DNA from: Ischnura elegans
Taxonomy: Eukaryota; Arthropoda; Insecta; Odonata; Coenagrionidae
Length of the DNA stretch: 64,000 nt
Assembly (NCBI RefSeq): GCF_921293095.1
Contig: NC_060248.1
Location: 75,833,243 to 75,897,242 of the forward strand
Direction: 5' to 3'
The translations under genes and the position numbers were made by a program. The notes beneath the pieces were generated by a model, which made no database searches, was not told where the DNA came from, and saw only the letters and a list, made by a program, of their open reading frames with translations. How positions within the stretch are numbered: the stretch's first letter is position 1; each line of letters begins with the position of its first letter. Shown here in pieces: positions 25,501 through 33,118 of the stretch.

Positions 25501-28500
25501 TCGGGAACACGAAGTGGTCCGTAATGAAATTCTTAAGTGTAATGACCAAAGGCAATTTGGAAGGCATTCTCCGAATATTTTTGTGTCTGGCAATTCCTTC
25601 GTACCTATACTGCCCATATGAATGAAAGGATATTTGTGGCTGCCTCATTCCATATTGGTCCAAGTGGTTCGTTGGTTCAATGGCCTCAGGGTCGTATATA
25701 ATATAAGTATTACCTCTGTATTCCCAAGATCGTCGAGGAAATATTTGCCCCTATCTAGAATCTGAGATAGTATTTTATTATCGTTGTAAACGACCATCTA
25801 TTTCATAGAAATCATGGTGAAAAATAATGAAAACTCGTTCAATACTGCGGAAAGATTAATTAACATTCATGAATCGAACTAACGGAATATCAGTGCATTT
25901 CATTGAGAAGGTTGGTGGTGTGAAAGACGTCATATTATTCGAAGTCATAATTCTAAGTGTCAGTTGTGGCAAAAAAACATTTTTATTAATCACAATATCA
26001 CCTACCATAGCGACAAATACCATACTCCATCCTCCTCGAGGAGTAATTCATTGTGCTTGTCTACATTGGTATAGCTGTCATTTTAACAACACTACATGGA
26101 TCCACTCACGATACTGTTTCATTCACGAGAAAAGAACGTATACCTACGGTACGTTTTAAAAAATTGCTATTGGATTGGCATCAGTCCTCCGTGGGAGTTA
26201 TAGTAAATGTATATAGTCGACGACGCGAACAAATCGTTTTAGAAAATTGTTTATTGATAGGTTACTATGCTAAAACTAAGGTATTTTTCATTCAAATAAG
26301 CACTCTCGCCACGTTTAATGAGAAACGTCCATTTCATTTGACTATATATCATAAGTTCGCTTGTGTTTACTATTTAACCACTTGAAAAAATTTATTATTA
26401 TTAATATTTCACCCAGTCAGATGTATTTCAAATATCAGATGTTTTATTTCCGAAGAAGTAACGTCAAAATGAAATACCTTACAATTATCTATCATGGCCA
26501 TTTGCTTTCCGCCTGTTTTCGTCTGCTATTACCCATGATTCCTGAAGTTGCACCTTTTGCTCCACCTCCGAAGCTGGTGCAAAAGGTGCAGATAAAAGTT
26601 GCACCTTTTGAACCTGCACCCGCGACGCGAACAGCGTTCGTCACTTGCAACTTCCGCGACGCGAACGCAAAAGTGGCAGAAAGGTGCAGGAAAGTGCAGA
26701 AGTTGCAGCGACGCGAACAAAGCTATTGAAAAACTGTAGTTTCACCCAAACTTCAAATGTTTTGAAAAAAAACTAGTAGACATAGGCAAGAAATATTTTA
26801 CACTGTTTCATTCTTACGTGGAAGAATGAAAATTGCCAACTTTCATCAAACTGTGAGTCAGTGGTACTGGTTTTTCATTGGAGGCCATTGTTATGGTTCT
26901 TACAGGCTTGGGCCATGGTTATGTAAAATGGACAATAGAGGGGAAATTTCTCACCATTGACGTGTTGAGAAAGTATTGGTTTTGACTTTATTCATAAGTT
27001 TTCGTTAGTAAGTAGAGTTTTTCAAATTTTTGAGTCTTTAATTTTCTGTTGGTGGCGGTGGTTATTGGTGCCGCTGTCCCTTCAGTCATATGTGAAAATA
27101 AAACTTTTCCTGAGCATTCAAGTGGTGATTAACTCTCATATACCCTTTTGTGAAGTGGTAGCATGTCAGACAGGGGCAGATCCAGGATTTTGTTTTGGGG
27201 GGCACAAGGATACCTCGTAATACAAAACGAATGCAATGATAATGGGCAACAATATTAACGCAATTAAAAATCTTGCATATTATTTAAGGGTCTGGGGGGC
27301 ACGTGCCCCCTCCCCCCCCTGGATCTGCCTATGATATCAGATTGTTACTTGATAGATACCTGTGATAATTATGTGAAGTATGCACCTTTGGTAGTTATGT
27401 TTTCCGTGCTTTAACTCCTTGGTGGTTTTAATCATTGCTATTCAACTTTGCAACCTACCTCGTATTACCTTGAGTGAACTAACTCCTGCTTTGCATTGCC
27501 TCAAATTGCTGTTCATTATATGCATGACCATGGTGTACACATTTCTTATTTGCATTTTCAATATTACAGATCAATGTTACTAGCACCCGTTGGCATTGTG
27601 AGACTCCTGCACCTTTTTTGAACATATGGCTGTGGTGAACTGAATCACATCCCACCCATTTCTGGTTTTGCCAGAGGCTACACAAGCAGCAGCTGCTCAA
27701 AGATATGCTTTGATTGGCCAAACATCATCTATAAGAAAGAACATTGACTACTTTTCTTACAACTTATGCCCATTGTGGAATAGTATTTTGGCTCCCTTCT
27801 GGAATATATATCATTGTAGTTCTACCGTGAAAGTGTACGTTAATTACGGCTGACTTCAAAAATATGGAAATGGAAGGGCTATTGCATGAGAAAATGCTGT
27901 GGTGAGAATAACCTTGATTGTGTCCGTGGAGTCAAAGTTTTTGTGCTACATTTTTGTGAACTGTCTTTTGGACCACCTTTTATTATGTCAAATAAATACT
28001 GAGCATGATTTTCAATTTGACTTTATCTTTTTCTGCTCTTCTGTATGAGTTAACTTTTTTCAGCAACTTAGTGTTGTAGAAGCATTTCACTTGAAGTGAA
28101 AGAACTATGATTCATTAATTTAAAAATTGTTCTGATAGGTTGCACTAATCTTCAGTAATTATTTCGCATTGCCATCAACTTCCTGCTGCTCACTTATACT
28201 TAATTCATCCTTTTATGAATCAAGTTCTAAGGGTACTGTTTTTATATTAAATGGGTATCAATTTTCTGTGAAGTCATAATACATATCTTTCCTAATATGT
28301 GAATTACATCAAGTAATGTGATAGCTGTCTTTATTACATACCGTCTTGGTTGTTGTGCAGTCTTGAGGTGCTAGTATTGGAATGATTGGGAGGCATCACC
28401 TCTCTGTTGAGGAGAGTTGTTCATCTACGGCCATGGATCCATTGATCACAGTAAAGGATATCAAAATATGTTATATAATATATATGTTTCCAGCTTAGGA

Positions 28501-31500
28501 ATATTATTGATGCTTACATGGGCATAGCCAGGACTACCTGGAGGGGCAGGGGGGGGGGGGAGAGAAGGAAACCCTCTGGGGGAAATGATAATATTTGATG
28601 CTATTTTGGGCCTTTAAATTATGAAATTCGTGGGCTGTCATGAAGCTGTTTTGTGAACAATGGTTAAGTAAAATAATTTTTTTACGTCAGTATGTTTTCC
28701 TTCAAAAAATAATGTTTGGGGGAGGACGTGACACCGTGGCTTCTCCTTAGGATGGTGAAATGCCCATGGTACGACGTGAAAGTTCTGGGCGTGATCAAGA
28801 CGTCAGACGGTAGGGAGATAGCCAGTGCGTTAAATGTGGATGCGTCAAAAAATTGCTAATAACAGATTCCCCCTTGCTTGTCAGCTCTGATTTTTCATTT
28901 TGGTCGATGGTAGAAGTAGTCGGATTGTTTCATTTCAGTTGGCAATCGCCTCACATGCTTTACTTGTGTGGTTAATGTGATTTACTGGCTCAGTTACGTA
29001 TTGCTGCCGTGTATGTGAATGCGTCAAAAAATTGCTAATAACAGATTCCCCCTTGATTGTCAGCTCTGATTTTTCGTTTTGGTCGATGGTAGGAGTGATC
29101 AGATTGTTTCATTTCAGTTGGCAATTGCCTCACATGCTTTACTTGTGTGGTTAATGTGATTTACTGGCTCGGTTCCGTATTGCTGCCGTGTATTTCGTCG
29201 TGAAAGATAGACACTTTTGCCTGGTGGCGCTGCCAGTGGCGATATTTGAAAACTGAATATAATGCGCGCGGAGCGACAACAATTCTAGCGGCGTACTTGA
29301 GAATCCTCTATTGTAATATTCGTGGACACTACTATTCCTTTCATTTGGCTTGTTGTCAGTGGCGGCTTATGAGTGAGCGGCTGTTATCATCCTCTGTGAG
29401 CCGAGAATTTCACCGATTTTGGTGTTTTTTTTTTAGTATTTCTCCACCAGTAAGATATTTACGAAATATCATGGGTAAATCTCGGTGTTTTGTGCCCGGA
29501 TGCAGCTCCGGCTACGATTGGGAGCTGCGGGAAAATAAGCGGTTGGGGATACAGGACCATAGCAAGAATTTTTATCATACAGACTGTCCCAAGGGTCGTG
29601 TGTCATTTTTGACCTGTAATTTTAGTAACTTTGCATGGAGCAATATTCATGAAAATTGTCACACTTATGGGGAAAGGTCCTAAGTTTTGTTGAGTGTGAG
29701 CAAAATTTTACAATTTTGACCTTTTGACCTCACAAAGTAGGTCCAAACCAAAAATTTTAATTTGCCTTATGGGGTTTCAATGTTAAAAAAATCGAGATAG
29801 ACAAAAGTGTGAATTTCATTGACCGATATGTCAATTCTTAGGTTTTCGGACACGAGAGAACCGAAAATAACACTTTTATTTACGAATATTCAACCGTTGA
29901 CCCAGTAAGGTCACCGTCAAGGTCATAAGGGTGGCAAAAGGAATAGCATACCAACAAAGGTGTCGATCCATGGGTTTTGTAGGGTACCCAAGTCATTGAT
30001 ATTGTCCAAATACCCGTATTATTCACTAATTGACCTTCGAGGGTCACCACGGGGGTCAAAGGTCATAGAGTTAAAAGTGGGGCAATCATAAAAACCAAGG
30101 GGTCAAACCATAGGTTTTGAAGGGTGCCAAAGTCGGTTAGGCTGTTCGTAGATCCGTATTGTTGATTTTTTGACCTCCGAAGGTCACAATTGGGGTCAAA
30201 GGTCATAGAGTCAAACGTCGAGCCATCATGACAACCAAGGTGTCAAACCATAGGTTTTGAAGGGTGCCAAAGTCGGTTAGGCTGTTCGTACATCCGTATT
30301 GTTGATATTTTGACCTCCGAAGGTCATAATGGGGGTCAAGGGTCATAGATTTAATCGGCCCACCATGACAGCAAAAGAGTGTAACAATGTGTTTTAAAGG
30401 GTGCCCAAGTCAGTTTTTCTGTTTTTAAATCCATATTGTCGACTTTTTATTACCAGCGAGGGTCACAATGGGGTCAGAGGTCATAGAGGTATGTTATGAA
30501 ATAATAGGAAAACTAATGTCCCCAACCAAAGGTTGTTTTGTTGTTTGTTTCCTATTATTTCAAAACATAACTCTATGACCTCTGACCCCATTGTGACCCT
30601 CGCTGGTAATAAAAAGTCGACAATATGGATTTAAAAACAGCAAAACTGACTTGGGCACCCTTTAAAACACATTGTTACACTCTTTTGCTGTCATGGTGGG
30701 CCGATTTAACTCTATGACCCTTGACCCCCATTATGACCTTCGGAGGTCAAAATATCAACAATACGGATCTACGAACAGCCTAACCGACTTTGGCACCCTT
30801 CAAAACCTATGGTTTGACCCCTTGGTTTTTATGATTGCCCCACTTTTAACTCTATGACCTTTGACCCCCGTGGTGACCCTCGGAGGTCAATTAGTGAATA
30901 ATACGGGTATTTGGACAATACCAATGACTTGGGCACCCTACAAAACCCATGGATCGACACCTTTGTTGGTATGCTATTCCTTTTGCCACCCTTATGACCT
31001 TGACGGTGGCCTTACTGGGTCAACGGTTGAATATTCGTAAATAAAAGTGTTATTTTCGGTTCTCTCGTGCCCGAAAACCTAAGAATTGACATATTGGTCA
31101 ATGAAATTCACACTTTTGTCTATCTCGATTTTTTTAACATTGAAACCCCATAAGGCAAATTCAAATTTTTGGTTTGGACCCACTTTGTGAGGTCAAAAGG
31201 TCAAAATTGTAAAATTTTGCTTACACTCAACAAAACTTAGGACCTTTCCCCATAAGTGTGACAATTTTCATGAATATTGCTCCATGCAAAGTTACTAAAA
31301 TTACAGGTCAAAATTGACACACGACCCTTGGGACAGTCTGTATGATAAAAATTCTTGCTATGGTCCTAATACCGGATCTGACCCGTCCCCAAGTGTGACT
31401 AGGTGGTCTGGTAATGATGTCAACGAGTGCTCTTCTTTATGAGCTGCGCAGGAATCATTCTTAATTCTCTAAAACATAGGTGCCGGAAGTTTAAAGACAT

Positions 31501-33052
31501 GGTTGATATCTATGGGCCCTCAAACTTAATTCAGGCTAGGGAAAGTTAACAGCGTTTCCTTACCCACTTATTCTTCCCTTCTCTCAACGTGAATTAGCGT
31601 ACCGATTTTGTGATTACGTACATTTTCACCTCCAGGAAACTACATAAACTCACGGTGATAGTTATATTTTCGTGGGCAGTTGACACGAACTTTATTTTTT
31701 AGCAATGAACGATTGAGACATGGATTCAAATTCGCCGCAAAGTGTGCCTCTCGCGGCCATATTAGGGTGCCTTCACAGCTCCGCGTTGCGTCGACGCCAC
31801 GAGAGCTCCCGCTCCACCAGCAAATTTTGCCCTTCACAACTCTGCGTTGCGAAACGTGGATTCAAATTCGCCGCGTAGCGTGCCTCTTGTGGGCGTGTAT
31901 TGCTTGGGAACAACCGGGGCTCGCTACATCAGCGCCGCTATTTGATGCGATCGGTGGGAATCACAGGAACCAAGGGAGTGGAGAATCCTGTGTAGAGTAT
32001 TTATGAATATGCCTTTGAATATAGTCCCTCCTTTACTTTTACCATGGACATTTTTGGAAAAAAGGAGGACTATATTCAGATAAATACATACAGTGACTAA
32101 GCAGAAGTAAAGGGTATGATGCTAGCAATGGATGCCAAGACAGAAAGCAGAACTTAAGGTAGTTTTAAAGATTTTCGGATTGAAGTTTTTTTAAACCAGT
32201 GTTTCAATAAAAAGGTGGAAAAGTAGGGGAAGGAGTTATGGCAAAAGTAAGGTGGGCCAGAGGTGCCACAAATATAGTCAAATAATGGTACATATTCATT
32301 TGACTCTTACTATGCAAAGAAGAAATTTCTTATTTGGCCAAAGCATAAGACATCATGGACTGATAATAATTTACATATCAAGACAAGAAGACAATGGGAA
32401 GAAAGGCAAAGGATGTAACAAAGGAAAGAAATGTACAAGTGATGAAGTGAGTAAAAGACAAGATTAGCAGGAAGAGGACTACAGCAGAGAACTGCATCAC
32501 ACCCATCTTGTTGGTTAAAAATGATGCACATGCTTTCAAAATGTAAAGTGGATGATTAAACACTGGATTCAAAATAGGGATGAAGAAATTAATTCAAAGT
32601 ATGTACAAGGTGCCAGCCAGTAGGTGACAAAACAGACATTTTTCAAGTGTGGTCGCTAAATCATTGTCAATGAAAATGAATTTGATGATTTAATTTATGC
32701 CACTAGGGTTTTCCGTGAAAAGTCAACTTTCACATACATATGACCCTGCCAAAAAACTTTTGTAATGACTATATCAATAAATAATTGAACTTACCTTCCA
32801 ATCTAGAACCAAAAATTTTATTTCAAGAAGAGATCGAAGAATGACATTCCCCTCCTTTACTCTATCAGCACCAACTGCACCTTTCCTTATCAATGGATTT
32901 GTTGCACCCCAAAGTAATGCAACAATGGCTAAACATGCATTAGCTAGAAGAGGTAAGATTACATAAAAATCTCACAACACAAAGGATTCACATTTTAAAT
33001 GATAAGGACTTAAGTACATACTAAGAAAAGACTCACCAATTGAAAATCCCAT
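10525..33052 (-). CDS. TMEM234: TMEM234-like small four-helix membrane protein (five coding exons, 130 aa)
   Basis: Joining 33052-33037, 32943-32795, 14731-14665, 13361-13269 and 10592-10525 (read on minus) gives 393 bp: 130 codons plus TGA, with canonical GT-AG splice sites and matching phases (1, 0, 1, 1). The protein has four hydrophobic segments at about residues 4-21, 57-77, 79-102 and 110-127, and the family signatures LWGATNPLIRKG, IPFLINQSGSVLYFFTL, ISLAVPLTNSLTFLFTW and RIIGEE. TMEM234 belongs to the EamA/drug-metabolite-transporter-like membrane proteins; its molecular role is poorly defined, although vertebrate work links it to the kidney filtration barrier. The length is near the usual 130-165 aa. 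The second intron is 18 kb and full of transposons. Gene identity is strong; transport function is not shown by the sequence. Confidence 0.93.
10593..13268 (-). other. Intron 4 of the TMEM234-like gene
   Basis: 2.7 kb of AT-rich sequence without a recognisable element or coding exon. The open frame at 11216-11488 has no family features and no splice context. Confidence 0.6.
13269..13361 (-). CDS. TMEM234: TMEM234-like coding exon 4
   Basis: 93 bp. Acceptor TTTCAG, donor GTAAGT. Encodes DISLAVPLTNSLTFLFTWMM (helix 3) and GRIIGEEPVSK. The AVPxxNSL and GRxxGEE motifs are typical of the family. Confidence 0.93.
13362..14664 (-). other. Intron 3 of the TMEM234-like gene
   Basis: 1.3 kb. A slightly GC-richer block near 14040-14300 may be an old repeat, but no termini or family motif can be seen. 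Confidence 0.5.
14665..14731 (-). CDS. TMEM234: TMEM234-like coding exon 3
   Basis: 67 bp. Acceptor TTTCAG, donor GTGTGT. Encodes helix 2, YSIPFLINQSGSVLYFFTLH and two more residues, with the conserved PFLxNQxGS motif. It lies 18 kb downstream of exon 2. Confidence 0.93.
15338..16986. mobile_element. Old non-autonomous hAT element (GGATCC family)
   Basis: The left end reads TAGAGATGGTCGGATC and the right end is the inverse of TAGGGATAGACAGATC. The flanking 8-mers GTTTATAT and GCTCATAG match at 5 of 8 positions, as for an eroded duplication. Inside the ends are repeated GGATC / GATCC / TATCC motifs, analogous to but different from the TCGAATA arrays of 4715-8209. The interior (about 15690-16020) shares degraded sequence with that family, in reverse orientation. 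No transposase frame. Confidence 0.7.
16987..18804. other. Intronic stretch, nothing assigned
   Basis: AT-rich. Open frames at 16876-17205 and 17577-17885 show no recognisable motifs or splice signals and are probably chance or very old repeat. Confidence 0.4.
18807..20130. mobile_element. Tigger/pogo-type MITE
   Basis: Perfect 23-bp terminal inverted repeats beginning CAGTGGAACTTGGTTAGTAC, flanked by TA dinucleotides (18805-18806 and 20131-20132). The motif CGTACTAACC is repeated several times just inside each end. It is 1.3 kb without transposase. The CAGTnGAAC start and TA duplication fit the Tc1/mariner Tigger/pogo group. Confidence 0.85.
20186..20285. repeat. Putative left terminal repeat of a THAP-carrying element
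   Basis: CAGTTTTTCTCCGAATATAG followed by TCCCCC and a second, diverged GAATATGGACCCC unit. The inverse complement of the GAATATAGTCC core recurs at 32060-32095, 11.8 kb away. Confidence 0.4.
20658..23117 (+). pseudogene. Broken multi-exon THAP-domain gene, possibly transposon-borne
   Basis: Exon 1 (20658-20768) encodes MGPDRRCCVPGWKGGYYCQK and 17 more residues, then GTAAGT. Exon 2 (from acceptor at 21235) continues in phase with NVAQMQKWWRVIPRE, the expected second part of a THAP zinc finger. A 1-base frameshift then moves reading to VNRELSERDVGF, a stop, and DRFPEGSIKRCTDIKL with another stop. Exon 3 (21579-21715) reads MSNPGLKILNLADVSRLIDD with one stop; a possible exon 4 starts at 23028. 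Zinc ligands are damaged: the second Cys of CxxxxC is Trp, and the closing C..H pair is lost. THAP domains bind DNA and occur in host genes and in P-element-type transposases; which origin applies here is not resolved. Confidence 0.75.
23347..23951. mobile_element. Tigger-type MITE (CAGTAAAACCTC family), older copy
   Basis: The left end CAGTAAAACCTCTATGTAGT follows TA. The right end is the diverged inverse (GATGTAAAGAGGTTTTAATG). The same family, better preserved, is at 56441-58363. It contains the shared segment CCTAACTATCTCCGCAAATT. Confidence 0.78.
24163..24601. mobile_element. MITE with inverted arms of about 64 bp
   Basis: The arm 24163-24228 (GGTCCCATAAAACATC... with CTGAGGCAATATGTGAATCA) is repeated inverted at 24539-24601 with few differences. 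The superfamily is not determined because the outer boundary and target duplication are unclear. Confidence 0.7.
24814..26724 (+). mobile_element. Decayed PIF/Harbinger element
   Basis: Termini AGCTTTGTTCGCGTCGC inverted at both ends, flanked by the 3-bp direct repeat ATT (24811-24813 and 26725-26727). Iterated GTGCAACTT / TGCACCTT motifs lie inside both ends. Transposase relics: an acidic N-terminus EEDFYEDCNVIFPAFIQPRD near 24960-25030, a degraded GVI-type first catalytic motif near 26040, and GSTHD, the second-aspartate motif of Harbinger transposases, near 26095. Frames are broken throughout. Confidence 0.75.
27171..27333. mobile_element. Short hAT-like MITE
   Basis: 163 bp. Ends CAGGGGCAGATCCAGG and the inverse of CATAGGCAGATCCAGG. 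Flanking 8-mers ATGTCAGA and ATATCAGA differ at one position. G-rich and C-rich stretches lie just inside. Confidence 0.75.
27334..28836. other. Intronic stretch, little assigned
   Basis: No coding exon recognised. A poly-G run of 12 lies at 28549-28560 inside a G-rich patch that may be part of a MITE (GGCATAGCCAGGA near 28521), but no matching second terminus was found. Confidence 0.4.
28837..29193. repeat. Tandem duplication, two units of 179 bp
   Basis: TGCGTCAAAAAATTGCTAAT starts at 28841 and again at 29020. The two units differ at only a handful of positions. They lie immediately upstream of the second THAP start exon. Confidence 0.85.
29471..29552 (+). pseudogene. Second THAP-domain start exon, cut by a hairpin element
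   Basis: An ATG opens MGKSRCFVPGCSSGYDWELR, with the CxxxxC pair and spacing of a THAP N-terminus, as in the pseudogene exon at 20658. After about 28 codons the sequence enters the giant inverted repeat at 29553 and the THAP reading is lost. No continuation was found on the far side of the hairpin. The first CxxxxC here is intact, unlike the copy at 20658. Confidence 0.65.
29553..31366. mobile_element. Giant inverted repeat (foldback-like hairpin) with internal 140-bp repeats
   Basis: The left arm (29553 to about 30513) and right arm (about 30548 to 31366) are inverse complements at very high identity. They start AGGACCATAGCAAGAATTTT and meet around a loop of about 35 bp. The left arm has one more copy of a 140-bp internal unit than the right, which explains the length difference of about 141 bp. 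Each unit carries AGGTCA-type half-sites: GGGTCAAAGGTCA at 30053 and 30193, variants at 30333 and 30471, and TGACCTCCGAAGGTCA. No protein is encoded. Boundaries are sharp, but no target duplication was recognised. Confidence 0.85.
31367..32794. other. Intronic stretch upstream of TMEM234-like exon 2
   Basis: A GC-richer block at 31730-31940 contains an imperfect duplication (GATTCAAATTCGCCGC at about 31723 and 31859), probably repeat-derived. Nothing coding was recognised. Confidence 0.45.
32015..32095. repeat. Putative right terminal repeat of a THAP-carrying element
   Basis: Contains GAATATAGTCCCTCC and, inverted, GGAGGACTATATTC, then ACATACAGTG. It resembles the inverse of 20186-20285. 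It could be the other end of one large element or an independent relic. Confidence 0.35.
32795..32943 (-). CDS. TMEM234: TMEM234-like coding exon 2
   Basis: 149 bp. Acceptor TTCTAG, donor GTAAGT. Encodes residues 6-55: the rest of helix 1 (ACLAIVALLWGATNPLIRKG) and a polar loop ending at LVLDWK. It is separated from exon 1 by a 93-bp intron. Confidence 0.92.
33037..33052 (-). CDS. TMEM234: TMEM234-like coding exon 1 (start codon)
   Basis: Encodes MGFSI plus the first base of codon 6, followed by the donor GTGAGT. The same transcribed block extends upstream to an acceptor CAG at 33119-33121, so 33053-33118 is probably 5' UTR. That UTR holds a 14-codon upstream ORF (ATG at about 33108) ending before the start codon. 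Confidence 0.85.
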
Positions 33053-33118
33053 TGGTCAACATTTAATGCAGTTTTGTCACTGAATTTTTACCCCCCAATT
33101 GTTGCATAATTTTTCAAC

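Noticed and set aside
28549-28560. Run of 12 G considered as a regulatory G-tract
   Set aside because: Isolated homopolymer in a repeat-like patch; it could be a sequencing or assembly artefact and there is no further structure.
30053-30910. Regularly spaced 140-bp repeats considered as a CRISPR-like or satellite array
   Set aside because: They are arranged as two inverted arms with high identity and no unique spacers; a foldback-type element explains them.
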